This document shows, piece by piece, positions 1 through 11,414 of a DNA stretch of 62,646 nucleotides. Each line of letters starts with the position of its first letter. Within the stretch, counting starts at the first letter, position 1. The stretch spans positions 1 to 62,646 of the forward strand of contig JAQIWT010000014.1 of assembly GCA_034696485.1 (NCBI GenBank), given 5' to 3'. This stretch comes from Isohypsibius dastychi. Taxonomy: Eukaryota > Tardigrada > Eutardigrada > Parachela > Isohypsibiidae. Under the pieces are notes generated by a model. The model saw nothing but the letters and a program-made list of their open reading frames with translations. It ran no database searches and was not told the origin of the DNA. Made by a program: the position numbers and the translations under genes.

Positions 1-618
1 TTCCAGGTCTGAAATAATTTCAAAAAATTCAAATCCAAACAAACAAACGTTTTACAATTTAATAGTAACGTAGGAAAGTTCTTTCTATCTTACGGAATTG
101 GGATCGAAATGATGACATCTTTCAGTTCCAGGTTCAAGTCATTCAGGGTCTTATCGATGTTAACTTGACAACCGTTGCCAGCTTCCGTCGGCCAACAGTT
201 TCCTTCAAAATTCAAAAATGCAACAACGAACAACATTCCAATTTGGAACGACGTACTGGATGGTGGAATCTGATTTTCATCCTGGGACAGAAGACGCCAC
301 TTGAGAATGCTCACTTCCGTGTTGACTGGGAATGCCTCATCAGGATTTTTGAGAGCGACGACATTTTGATTCTTCCATTTGTCCTTGTCGAACTTCGGAT
401 GAAGCTGGAAATTTCTTTGACGTGATTTGTTACACTAAAGCCAATTCCGAGTTTTTTCTTACTTGAATCTGGCCTCTCTGGTCACCCAAATCCATTCTGA
501 GAGCCAACTTGGCAAGTTTTTAATCAGCCACTCGGAAAGTGAGCACTCCGGTAATTTCCAAGCTCTCCAGTCCACTATTTCTATCTCCGGTCAGCTTGAT
601 GTATTCTTTTGACTCACG
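1..618 (-). pseudogene. ARCN1: Partial delta-COP (coatomer subunit delta, ARCN1) gene fragment with an in-frame stop
   Basis: Read on the minus strand, exons near 618-467, 410-299, 244-76 and from about 8 past the window edge match the C-terminal mu-homology domain of delta-COP, the coatomer subunit of retrograde Golgi-ER vesicles. Recognisable strings are VALKNPDEAFPVNTEV, ILKWRL and NCWPTEAGNGCQVNI, followed by NLELKDVIISIPIP. Introns of about 54-56 bp with GT-AG ends are still present, so this is not a processed copy. Two defects are visible. A TAA at 520-522 interrupts a position where the family has an acidic residue. No upstream exons (longin-like N-terminus) are found, because the next 200 bp is a simple repeat. 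I call it a truncated duplicate, although a sequencing error in a real gene cannot be excluded. The family match is strong; the pseudogene status is inferred. Confidence 0.72.
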
Positions 619-668
619 CTATACACATTAAAATAATTCAATTAATTCTGCATAGTAGGTAGTAGGTT

Positions 669-796
669 TTCTGAATTCTGAGTTCTGAATTCTGAGTTTT
701 GAATTCTGAGTTCTGAGTTCTGAATTCTGAGTTCTGAGTTCTGAGTTCTGAGTTCTGAATTCTGAGTTCTGAGTTCTGAATTCTGAGTTCTGAGTT
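669..796. repeat. Heptanucleotide tandem repeat (TTCTGAG / TTCTGAA)
   Basis: About 18 uninterrupted copies of a 7-bp unit alternate between TTCTGAG and TTCTGAA, with one T-for-C change. The array abuts the broken upstream edge of the delta-COP exons and may mark the breakpoint of that duplication. From 797 to 1168 I see no coding signal, only the presumed promoter of the next gene. Confidence 0.95.
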
Positions 797-1168
797 GTGC
801 GTTAAAGCACTAGCCCCTGAAATGCACTGACTTCAGAGGTGGTACAGGTTTTGGCTTTATTTTGAACTTTTCGGAATTTGATGCGGGTATGGAAGGTTTT
901 TTGTTTCATTTTGACTCTAGAAACCATTTTCTTCTGAACATAAGAACATCCTGATTTTTAGTCACCCTGGCTTCCTCGTTTTCAAAGAGCATGTTGAGCA
1001 GAAGTTTCTCGGGACTGCAGCTTTTAGCAAAAAACGAATAGTTTGCTTCGTCACTCAGATTCGATTCGAAGCTGCAATGGAACCAGCAAGCGTGGCAACC
1101 GAATTCGAATTGGTTCTGACTTTTCGTTAATCTGGGCTGCGTTCGATGAGCCCTAGATTTATTATTTT

Positions 1169-4100
1169 ATGCTAGCGCGCGTTTTTCACCTGCTTGTTTG
1201 TTTGTTTGGTTGCATCCCGTTTTCCTGTCGATGTGAGTCAGCAGTATTATTTGACTTGACAACTTGACAGAATTGCTGATTATAGTTTATTCAGGTGAGG
1301 CGAGCAGCGATGCAGCCAGTGTTTGGACTGATTGGGATGTATGGTCTCCTTGTGATCGAACGTGCGGGAATGGCGTGAAAACGAGATATCGAGCATGCTA
1401 TCCACTCGGCGCCCATTGCGATGAATCGAATTTTGAAACGAAAAAATGCGATTTGAAGCCATGCTCTCGTACGTGCCATTACGAGCCATCAAATGATCCG
1501 AGCTGATTGTTTGTTTATAGTCGAAGACCACAACTGGTCGGAATGGACAAAGTGGAGTCCATGCACGAAATCGTGCGGAGTCGGGTTGCAGACCAGATTT
1601 CGTAGCTGCGAATCAAATACCACACAGTGCCTCGGTGCTAATAAACAACAACGGCCATGCAACATGGAACCCTGTCCAGGTACGGAGCGGACCACTTAAG
1701 GTGAGCCTGCATTAAGCCTTGTGCTGTTTTGATTTTGATTGATACGAGAATACGATTTCACCATGGGGAATTCGAACAGGTAATTATGCTTTTTTGATAG
1801 TTCATGATAAGTGTGCGTATCAGTCATGCCCCATACCAATGACAGAGCTTTTTTTAACTCACGGATATCTTACTGTGTATTTCAGCTGCTGGTGGATGGA
1901 CAGCATGGAACGAGTGGAGCCCTTGTTCCGAGCAGTGTGGCGAGGGAGTTCGCTATCAAGATCGTACATGCGAGGATCCCACGCCATCAGATGGAGGACG
2001 GTCATGTTCCGGGCCTGGAACGCGGATTTCACATTGCTTTCGCAAACCTTGCTCAGGTCAGCACTACCATCTTCAAGAGTCCTAATATGTCACATCAACA
2101 ACCATGCTGTAGATGGCGCGAGCAGTGTGGCGATTTTCAACGGTGATTCGTTTATTGAATATGAAAGGACACATGTCGCGCGGAAGTTATTCTCGGCGTA
2201 TATTAAATTCCTACCTGAGGAGAACAATGGAGTACTGCTCTATCGACATCACGGCAACAGCACAGCATCCAGTCACAACGACACTATTGCTTTGTTTCTC
2301 GAAGATTCAATGCTGAAGTTGTTTGCTCAGTATGGACAAACTAGCGTGCGTTTGAGCAGTGACGAATCGGTGAAGCTTAACGAATGGCATGAGGTCTTCA
2401 TAGCTGTGATCGGTACACGGGTGGTGCTCCGGTTCAACAACTTCATACCGTTAGAGGAACATTTGGAGAACATCGATATGGAAAATGTCGATCTAGACCA
2501 ACTCACCTTCATCGGAGCTCTTAGTGAAGCATTCATAGCAAGAACGGGAATAACGCATCCAGGTTAGTCAACAGACTACCCCGAAATGAATTTCTGATCT
2601 AATGTTCTGTATATAATCAGGTTTTGTTGGCCAAATGGCGAATATTCGGATCAATTATGAAGACTACTTTTTTGACGACATTGACCAAGAATCCATCAGC
2701 GAGGAAACCAATCATCCCTTATTCGTTCATGACGTACTGACATCTGATCTCGACACACAAGACCTGTCCCCTTCATTCCGCGGTAACGACTATACAGTGT
2801 TTGTGTGCTCAAAATGCGCGAATGCCACCAGCCTGAAGATTGAATTGGTTATCAAACCGGCTGTTCTTTCCGCTGGCCTCATCCTTACAAACTTCGGCGA
2901 GGAAGCCGGGTCGTTCATCGTTCTGTTCTTCAGAAAGAATTCTTTGGTGCTTTGCATCGATTTGGGCATCGGAAAAACATGTACCACCACTGAGGCTATA
3001 ATGGTGAGTAGCTCAATGTCATGTGCTGTTTTGGAAGTTACCGTTTTGATCAAGGCCGAAGAATGGTTGGAGCTATCGCTGGAGATGAGGGGCAGCCAGG
3101 CAAAATTGCGGATAAATCGAGATCGAGCGTACGTTTTATCTGCTGAGGGAATAGCATACCGAGCGACTAAGACCATACACTTTGCTGGCGGGGAAATGGA
3201 GTTTTGGACACTTGTGTATCTTGCTACAAAGCAATCAAAGGGTTTCGTCGGAATACTCTACTCAGTCAAAACCAATGGACAAACTCATGACATGGAAAAA
3301 GATATTTCGGTGAAGCAAACAGGCAGAATGATCGCATCCAAAACTGCAAGTGTCGCTGGTAATGGGAGACCTTTTGACACTTCAGTCTTGATTCATAATG
3401 GCTGTCTTTTTAGCCAGGTATGATGAGTATCACGAGACACCATTTTCGGAGATCGAATTTCACTGTGACCTTTCACATCATGAAGAACAGCTAGGAGTGC
3501 AAGGAGGGATAGCATTGTGGCTGAAAGAAGGAACCATTATCCAGAATCTGTCTTCTATCGACATTCAAAAAGTACGTCTTTGATGAACTTATTTACGAAC
3601 CACAAGTAATACACGACATTTCCTTGGAGTTTAGATTCCAGGAACAAAACATTCAGTCAAGCTGACGCTACGTAGCATCAGCATCGGAAAAGAAGATGGG
3701 ATGTATGGCTGTCTACTTCGGGCTGGACATCAAGAATTCCTTGTTCACGTTTTTGGTGTCAGTTTCGATGACGCCAATGGTACACCGCTCAAAATCCAGC
3801 CCTGAAAACGCTGACATTCTTTTTCTGTGGTTTTCAGAGATCGACTTCGTTGAAATTGAGGAGACCGCCGCTCTGGTCATCGCACTGATTGTCTGTCTTG
3901 TACTTCTCATCATGATGTTTTTCCTGCTGAAATCTGGATTGCTCAGACGGTGAGCTGTCCACAATTTGCAGCCAATGTCTTTGTGGAATCAGTTTTTTGC
4001 TTAGGTTCCCGGCGTACAACGCCTTGATGCAACGCATGCCAAGCTGGTTCACCGATGGTCACAAGAAAGACTTTCTCCTGCGACAAACATCCAGTCTTCA

Positions 4101-5199
4101 ACGTTTAGGCACACTCCCGCCAGACTATATTCAGAAGCTCCTGACCCAGCAAGAGAAGGCCATCCAAACTCCATCAGTAATGGATCTGAGCAAGCTGTAT
4201 GATGCACCAACTAATCAACCTGAGAAGCTGTTCGGTTCAGACTCGGATTCAGATTACGACCAGCCGGTACCCAGAAGACGGTCTGACGGAATTCTATTCC
4301 CCGGTCCGCTTATCACACGAAGGGGTCCAACAAAGCTGGAAATACCTGATCATATCAAGAAAAACCCAGACCGATATCTACCTCGGCAAAATCCCAGCGT
4401 AACTTCCAAATCATCAAAGCCATTTTCTGCCACGAAATATGACAAAAAATGGAGGAATGACGAAACCAGTTCGGCTGAAGAAACAACTGAGAATTTTGAC
4501 AAATCGACAGATGAAAGCTCAGGTTTTCTGAAACAGAAATCCAGATCGGAAAAGCAATCAAAAGCCACTTCTGGAAGACAGTCTGCTTCCTTGAATCCAT
4601 CGTTCAAGAAGCAAGAAAATAACTCGGCAGCCGATCGGACTTTGCCAGTTAGAAAGACGAGCAAAGACGCCGGTACCGACACGGATCAGAGTTTACGTGA
4701 ATCTGTTTTCTCACGCTACGACGAAGACGTGACAGTGTTGTCAAATGGACCACCATCCCAAAGAACTACGTCAAGAAGAGCAAGTACCGCTCAAACAATG
4801 TCGTATCCGGGACCAGTCATGAGACCGGTGGCACCCGGGCAAAATGAAGGATATCAGTGGAGCAACAGAAACCGCGCCATTTCTGCTGGGAATGTATATG
4901 CCCCACAGATCAGGTATGCAGCGAGGCCCATGGCACCAGTGCGCTACGTTCAGCCAAACAGCCAAGCCAGGCCCAGGCGATCGGTTGAAATGGAGTATGC
5001 GCCAGTTCAGATGCGGCCACGAATGGTTAACCAGCTACCTCAAGTTAATTACCAGCAGGAAGCTCAGTACGGGTATGAAGATTATGCTGGAGTGCAGGAG
5101 CCACAAGAGGGTCAGTATGACATGAATGCTGTCCAGGACGGAGGAATGTACCAAGACGAAGCAGGAATTTACTATGATTCCAACCAGCAAGCGTACTGA
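1169..5199 (+). CDS. Type I membrane receptor: 3 TSP1 repeats, laminin-G-like region, Ig domain, TM, long cytoplasmic tail
   Basis: Ten exons join in phase: 1169-1232, 1295-1468, 1521-1679, 1886-2056, 2113-2562, 2621-3358, 3414-3571, 3635-3779, 3838-3949 and 4005-5199, giving about 1121 aa. Exon 1 is a signal peptide (MLARVFHLLVCLFGCIPFSC). Three TSP1 repeats follow, each with a WxxW-type start, CxxxCG and the usual six cysteines (about aa 30-188). Next come about 395 aa of laminin-G-like beta sequence in one or two modules, then an Ig-like domain with the C, the W of IALWLKEG and the DGMYGC motif (about 586-685). A hydrophobic helix near 693-716 ends in basic residues, and a tail of about 400 aa is rich in Ser, Arg, Gln and Tyr. 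The stretch 3004-3054 could be an in-frame 51-bp intron (GTGAGT...AAG). The order resembles adhesion or guidance receptors. I do not recognise a named orthologue, so ligand and function are unknown. Confidence 0.85.
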
Positions 5200-5368
5200 A
5201 ATTAGATGAACGCTCCGTTTGTCGGTTCAAAGTTTTATTTTTCCCGCATACCCCATTCTATCGATCAGCGGCAAGGCCTAAAAATATTAGTCTGTTCAGA
5301 ACGTGAGGCTAACCGGAGATCGCGTAGAGTGGAGTAGAGTTTTGCTTCATGCTCTATTCCGGCAATAA

Positions 5369-5812
5369 TCACTTCACAGGTCTGTCATGCCTGGCTGAAG
5401 AAGCTCGCTCTGCCATCCGATTACGGAAAGCAAAATGAGCATCACAATCTACCAGCAGTTTCTGAAGCACGTGATGTCGCTTTTTGACAAAGTACGAAGT
5501 TAGAGAAGTCAGATGAGAAGATTCATCGTTGTAAATGCGAATCACTCGACGAAGAACACTGAGGAAATCCAATGCCCTCTCATTAGCGATTTATTGCAAC
5601 AGCGTCTTATCATAAACATGGAAACTGTTTGCGTGACCGGCCGCTTTGTGACATTTTTGGAGAGAGCACTTCACTAAAACGCGAAGTAATCTTCACGACC
5701 GTTGAACCAGAGATGAGCGAATGCCTCTCAGTAATCTGGCGACACGGTGCAGAGTCTGCTGTGACACAGCGTTTCGTTTTTCATCCTTGATGCAACTCCT
5801 TTTATCACCCAT
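5369..5812 (-). CDS. Small helical protein, two exons, unknown function
   Basis: Exon 1 (5812-5700) begins with ATG and reads MGDKRSCIKDEKRNAVSQQ and then a basic amphipathic stretch. It joins in phase 2 through a 123-bp intron (5699-5577, donor GTCGTG, acceptor GAGAG) to exon 2 (5576-5369), which ends at a TGA. The product is about 106 aa, charged and apparently helical throughout, with no signal peptide or membrane segment. The continuous helix across the junction (SLVQR|ALDFLSVLRRV) supports the splice, although the donor is weak. The 3' end lies 170 bp from the end of the convergent receptor gene. I do not recognise a family. A plain open frame starting at the non-ATG codon at 5572 is the alternative. 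Confidence 0.5.
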
Positions 5813-5903
5813 GCAGCCGGTTCCAGATAATAGTATCCTAGAAGATGGCCGGCAACAGCACTACCAAAAGATCACACTAGAAATCGTGTTTATTCTGCGG
5901 AGG

Positions 5904-7404
5904 TCAAATGACAAACCTCATTGTCTCGAGCAGTTGTAGCTCGGTCTTTCTCCCTGTCCTGTCAAGAAAGCTGGCTGCTTGACAGAAGTATTGCTGGATA
6001 CATTCAACATTGTTCGCGACCGAACTGTTGCAGAAGGAATCATAGATGACCTGGAAGCATTCCGAACAACTTGTATTGGCAGGACGGCTCCATTCAAGTC
6101 TCTGCTCTGGATCAGTCATATTCAGATACGCTCCAACAAAGTGAACATTCCCTGGTTCATCGATCAGTTTAAAGCCCACGCGCAGAAATTCATGGAAAAT
6201 TTTGGTGGTGTTTCTGTGGAACCCACGTCGTATGATCGCTTTCCCAACCAGCTTGACCGCAGTTTGTATCTCTGCCCAGCTGGTGTTCGCGGGTAGTTGT
6301 GATTCCCTTGTTGAACCCAGAGTGCCGTTCTGGGGACGGAGATCGGTCAAAGGTCCAAACATTTTCATTGGTAACAGAGAAGAGTCACGCGGATGGATGG
6401 CAAAGGGCGGTGATCCACCAAAGCGTGACGGTATTATTGGCTCGGGGAATATGGTGTTTATTACTGGAATCTCGGTCAAAACCGGTGATCCCCTCGGACT
6501 GTATCCTTTCATCCTGGGAAATGGAGCGGGAACGAGAGGCTGTAATCCAGATCCTGAAGACGGAGAACTGCCAGGATTGTTACCAGACATGGATGGCGGC
6601 TGGACTCCACCATTTGGACTATTTGCGGTGCCACCTGTTGATTCGAACAACCGTTAAACATGGGCAGAACGAAAAGCTATGGTGAATGTGATCTTGTTTG
6701 ACTAGTCTTTGTGGCTCACCCGTTCCCGCTGATGCATCTACGCCACTACCGGTTGAGGGTGATGGAACCGGTCCTGGACCGCTTGGGTCGTTAGGTGCGC
6801 TCGGCCAAGCATATGGGTTCATATAGTGGCCTGGATTGTAAGAAGGACCATGGTTTTGGCCGAAAGATGGACCGGCCCCAGGTTGATCATAGCCGTTAGG
6901 GCCACCAACAGTCTCAACTCCGTTAGATCCTGGACTGAAATGTGGATAGGAATTACTGGGTGAGGCGAAGTTTGGAGATGGATTTGGACTGAATGGTGGA
7001 TACATGCCACCGCCTGAGCCACCCATGCCTAGACACAAAGCAATTCATTATGGTTCAGTGGTGGTGGACTATGAAATTTCCTGATGATACTTACACATGG
7101 GATAATAATAATAAATGTATGGATATGAGCACAGCGCTGAAAAACTGCAAAGAAACAGCAGAATGACAAATGATATACAAAGGAAATGTAAGTGAACTCA
7201 CGCGTTAGTCATGGTGCTTGATCCCAAACTCGGTAATATGCCTGAATTCGAAAACATCATGGATAGGAAAGCCGGATCGAAAAACCGTCCTTCTGGTTCA
7301 GTGATAGCTTCATTCAATGGAGTCCTGGCTGCTTGCCTTTTGAATCTGGATCCAAGCACTACTCCAGCTGACGCAAGGAATAGGAATAGTAATTTTAAAT
7401 CCAT
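5904..7404 (-). CDS. Secreted Gly/Pro/Ser-rich protein with C-terminal cysteine-containing domain
   Basis: Four exons join in phase (7404-7202, 7144-7095, 7028-6720, 6634-5904) to give about 430 aa. The N-terminus is a clear signal peptide (MDLKLLFLFLASAGVVLGS) followed by a dibasic site (RFKRQ). Exon 2 adds a Tyr-rich patch (YPYIYYYYP). The middle 230 residues are low-complexity Gly, Pro, Ser and Asn (PFSPNPSPNF, GPGPVPSPSTG). The last 120 residues are a compact domain with four or five cysteines (SCSECF, FCNSS, ECIQQYFC) and NxT/S glycosylation sites. This layout resembles cuticle, egg-shell or matrix proteins, but I do not recognise the C-terminal domain. Exon 2 could instead begin at a second acceptor 8 bp downstream, which breaks the frame into exon 3, so the first acceptor was chosen. 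Confidence 0.75.
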
Positions 7405-8622
7405 TCCGAAAAGCCAGTCTATTTTACCGGGCGAAAATCAACCAGAATTGTTGGACAGAACAGTAGAATACCAGCTCCGTCTGATTAGCATCTTCATTTC
7501 ACTTCGTAAGCAGAGACTGGATATGGCTGGTTCTTCCTTCCATTCATGGTGGCTATCGAAAATGGAAACGAGATACATGTCCGAACAATAAACTGTTGAG
7601 TGAGATTCATACACGAAAGTGATCGCCACTGTTAGTCTCAAGTGGGACTAGTGGCTCATCACACGGTTTCACGAACAAGGTCAAGGCTGACTGCTGGATC
7701 CGATGGGGCTGACAATCGACATCCGATACCGGCTATTCACACGGAAATATGACAGCTGTTGATTTTAAGAAATAACTTATCAACATTGTTATGCGACTCT
7801 GATGTCATCTCATATGAACACCACAAGTATGATATGCGGCTCTCTAAGCAGTAAATGCCTATTTTGGACTGAGACAGATTGGTAACTACATGACGATTCT
7901 CTTTCCGTTTCAAGGTGAGAAAACTGATAAACTTAACTGCAAATGTTTACCGGAAGATTTGGCTGAGACAAATTTCCGCTGCCGGAATATCAGCTGGTAC
8001 CACACAGCATGACATCCTTTAATTAAGTCCCATGAACCCGGCGTATCAACACTGTACAAAAATAAATCGTGGTACGTCACTGTGAATTTTTCTTGCGGAT
8101 GAAATTACAGCGTTATCAATTAAAGCAATTTCTGAACCACCAAACAGCTAGAAAGCTAGTATCTATTCTTAAATATTGGCAGGGATCGTTGGGAGAGCGA
8201 GCTTATCAGGCCCCACAGCAATCAAGCTCGGAGTGATGAATAGTCTACAGATAACACACTCGAAAGTTAAGATTCTCTTTGCTCCAAACCCAAAAGGGCA
8301 TGTGTAGTGGGCAGAATAGTTGAATAGTTTAATCAACTGTTCAGCTCATTCGCCGGGCAAAAAAGTTGAGTCACGCAGAGCTTGACTTCCTCAACTTCAA
8401 ATCGCTCCAATTTGATCAAAACTTACGGAACCCCCATCTTATTAAAACCCACTCTGTCACGCAAAGATGAAAGCCAAGAAAACGAATCTTTTGAGAAACA
8501 TGTCGATTCTTTCCAATAACCATGACAACATTGCGATTTAATTCCTAACAGAACGCCACCAACGATTTTTTTGCTAACTTATTTGAGATGTACATATGAT
8601 ATCCTGATGTATGTTCAAAATT
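7405..8622. other. Intergenic, divergent promoters
   Basis: This is the gap between the 5' ends of the minus-strand Gly/Pro-rich gene and the plus-strand Ly6 gene. Frames are short and lack splice or codon support. I see no repeat or RNA gene. Promoters for both genes presumably lie here. Confidence 0.5.
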
Positions 8623-9181
8623 ATGAATGGATTCATTATATGGCTTATTGCATTGCAAAATATAAGAGGTGAAAAAATGGTTATGCATTTCTTCCAGCAC
8701 CACCTTACGTTCTACAGTTTACTCCATCTCCTAATCTGCCCTAGTTTCAAGGTACTCTAGCGCAAGAGAATGTGACTGAGACCGAGCCCGCGCCTTTATC
8801 GAGTCCGAACGATATAAAGTGCTACAACAGCGTTGGAGACACTGGCAGAACTAAAATCACGGCGTGTCCCAATGGATACTGCGTCACTATCACAACTATT
8901 TCTGGGCCAGGTGAGTTATCATCAATCTCATCCAGTGAGATCTTACGCCACTTCGATGTTTCTATTTGTTTTCTGCAGACAAAAACCGAGTTGAAAAAGG
9001 TTGCGAGGAGGACAACGGTGAACCGAAGGTTGATAAATGTGAGACAGACGCTGATTTCAAGCGATGTAGATGTTACAAAAGCCTCTGTAATTCCGCGGGC
9101 GGAATGATGCCTTTTCCACTGCGGTTTCTTATGTATTTGATTCTGTTCTTATGTGGTGGTAGAACATTATGCTCCAAATAA
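8623..9181 (+). CDS. Ly6/uPAR (three-finger) protein, probably GPI-anchored
   Basis: Three exons (8623-8668, 8752-8910, 8979-9181) encode about 135 aa. Exon 1 gives a signal peptide (MNGFIIWLIALQNIRG) that continues in phase 1 into exon 2. The mature part has the LU-domain pattern: CYNSVGD near the start, CPNGYCVTITT, GCEED, and a terminal CRCYKSLCNSAGG with the diagnostic CN pair. A hydrophobic tail (FPLRFLMYLILFLCGG) follows, as in GPI-anchored family members, but it ends with a few polar residues, so a short membrane anchor is also possible. Invertebrate members include Quiver/Sleepless and Boudin, which act on channels or septate junctions. The specific role here is unknown. Confidence 0.82.
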
Positions 9182-10264
9182 TCATGCATTGGCTTTCAAA
9201 TATAACGACTGCAACGTAATAAGAGTCAGATAATGTCTACTCTATCCATGTAGTGTAGGCCTTGGTTGATGAATAACATCGGTTTCACCGACAATTCATC
9301 TCGGACAACAGAAAAAGTATCTCCCACACGATCGGAGCGAGAGGTATAATACAATCAAAACACTTCCACTAAATCGCAGGGAAACTGATTGAAAACGTCA
9401 TAATTTCATGACGATTTGATTAGCTGAAAATAAAAGTAGCCAGGCAACCCAATCTCGACGGCTGTCCCAAGTTTTACACGTTAGAAGTTATGTTGTACTA
9501 CAACCCCATCTTCACATCAGAAAATGAAACTATGTTCCAGCCAATTACTTCGAGAAAAAAAAAGAGTTTATATTTTGCAAACTCTTGCGAACACCAATGA
9601 TCAGCCATTTGAAAGCGAGATAAGAAAGACAGCCTTTTTACGCCGAGGAAGAGAAACGAATTTCATCAATTAGCTGTACGTAGTATATACGACGTGGCAC
9701 TAAATTGAATTTCGCCTGTACTTCATTACGTGGTATCTCATGGCTCTTGAGGGCTTCAGCTTCACGAATATTTTTGCCAGCTTCTCAGAACAGCCTCACG
9801 AATACTTTGTTAGGCTTTCTTAGCTTTTTGAAGCCCCAAAACCACTCCTGACTCACATCGGGAATTATCTGAGTATCATAATCAGGGATAGATTATCCAA
9901 CAGATTGTCAGTTTTGTTCTAAGCACAAGTTTCGTTTTGAGTCCAAGCTTGCTCATATATGGTCGTCGAACTGTGAAATCACGCGGCCGCATGCTCCACC
10001 CACTTGTCTTGGGGTTTCCCGTTTTGAAATTCGAGTCGAATCGAATGCCAGCGCTTCACGGAAGACAACGTGCTCTTTTGAACAACCACGATCTTCGAGG
10101 AAATGCTTAGTTGATATCAGACGCTGATATTTTTTTTCCCAAATCGTGTAGCTGATGTTTTTATGTGTTCACTACCTCGTTCGGGCACAGCGGATGAGAA
10201 ACTAATCTGCTAGGAAGTTCACTGATTCGGGCTATGTCTGCTCATTCGATGCGCTCCTCGAGCC
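9182..10264. other. Intergenic, no gene seen
   Basis: AT-rich sequence with short frames only. I see no tandem repeat, tRNA or coding signal here. Confidence 0.4.
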
Positions 10265-10701
10265 ATGGAATGCATCACCAATCGGAAAGACTATTTAAAT
10301 TTTTCGCATGCAAGAATATTTGCCTATTTACTGTGTATTCGAGGGACCATGGAGTGTTTTGTTGTTGTGAGCATAGCTTATGGGGTTCAGTGGGTCCCGC
10401 ACTCAGGTTCCGCTGACACTCAAGATAATCCGGCCACAGTGTCTCGCCACAAATGGCTGGTTAAGGATCTCAAACTGTTGTTCACGCATGACATCCTCGA
10501 GTTACAACGGAACGCGGTCAAGTCTAAGTGTATGTTGGATTCTCATAACAGGTATGTTGGTCTACCTTCTTTCCCTTTCCAAATTTATTCTCCATTAGCT
10601 TTTTGACAAAACCTTTTTCTGAATTAACTATGAATGTTCTCGATTCCCGTATTCAACACAATACAACGGTTTCTTCGGTCGGCAAGTCCCGCTGCACATA
10701 G
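10265..10701 (+). CDS. Hypothetical small protein, two exons
   Basis: An open frame at 10265-10551 ends at a good donor (AACAG|GTATGT). It joins in phase 2 through a 47-bp intron to 10599-10701 (acceptor CCATTAG), which ends in TAG. An internal ATG at 10349 would start with a hydrophobic stretch (MECFVVVSIAYGV) that could be a signal peptide. The rest is charged (RHKWLVKDLKLLFTHDILEL). A second frame at 10635-10740 also looks codon-like, so the 3' structure is uncertain. No family is recognised. Confidence 0.35.
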
Positions 10702-10871
10702 TCTATTGGGATTCACGCAGGTCTTCATGGCAACCCCCTGACTTCAGCTAACCGATCAAAATATTTTGACTTCGTAATCTGGCCTCGTTTTACTTCATGA
10801 TCGAATAAAGCAGCCAGGTATATTGATAAATCAAGTCATCACCTGGCTTTTTTGCATCTGATTTCAAGCAA

Positions 10872-11414
10872 TTAGAACGGTGGGATGTTGAAAAAGTACA
10901 TTATGATCAATGTTATGGCGATTGTGACAACTGCAGTCAAAGAGGTCAACACAATGCACCACTTCTTATCCCGCAACCAGTATTTTATCCTCATATGCTT
11001 CGCTGTGTGTGCAAACTGATTTCCATCCACCGCCAGCTGATCTGCCAAATGCCCGAGATCGGATAGTTTTTCTTCTCGTTCCAACAGATCTTGCACATTG
11101 TGCCTCATGACTTCTGCGATCTCCTCGACTTCCTTCTCGGCTTGATCGATGTTCTCAATAGACGCAGGCGGTGGATCCGATTTAAAGAACCCTGCTTTCC
11201 GGATCCTAGATTTGATACTGTCAGGTAGTTCACACAGGATTCGCACTTCGGATAACACTGGCTTGTAGTTCTCGTTCTCGAGACTCGTGACCTGGTCGCC
11301 ATCTTCACTGTTGTTAGCTGATGTTTTGTGATCGATCTTCAGCCGAAGAACCGGCTCTTTAATTGGCTCGGCATGCAAATGGAGTATGGTCTCTTTAACC
11401 TCATCATGAGTCAT
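10872..11414 (-). CDS. VAMP/synaptobrevin-like R-SNARE with long N-terminal extension
   Basis: A single uninterrupted frame encodes 180 aa. The R-SNARE helix occupies about aa 95-150, with heptad hydrophobics and the zero-layer arginine inside DLLEREEKLSDL, matching VLERDQKLSEL of vertebrate VAMPs. A short basic linker (RIKYWLRDKKW) leads to a C-terminal transmembrane helix of about 22 aa and a four-residue lumenal end. This is the tail-anchored vesicle SNARE layout. It differs in having roughly 90 residues before the SNARE helix that are neither a longin domain nor the short proline-rich head of VAMP2. VAMP4- or VAMP5-like identity cannot be decided by eye. It is intronless, unlike its neighbours, so it could descend from a retrocopy, but the frame is intact. 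Confidence 0.85.
   Translation of the reverse strand: MTHDEVKETILHLHAEPIKEPVLRLKIDHKTSANNSEDGDQVTSLENENYKPVLSEVRILCELPDSIKSRIRKAGFFKSDPPPASIENIDQAEKEVEEIAEVMRHNVQDLLEREEKLSDLGHLADQLAVDGNQFAHTAKHMRIKYWLRDKKWCIVLTSLTAVVTIAITLIIMYFFNIPPF

Noticed and set aside
2790-3176. Minus-strand 128-codon frame
   Set aside because: It is antisense to LamG-coding sequence with no family match: a shadow.
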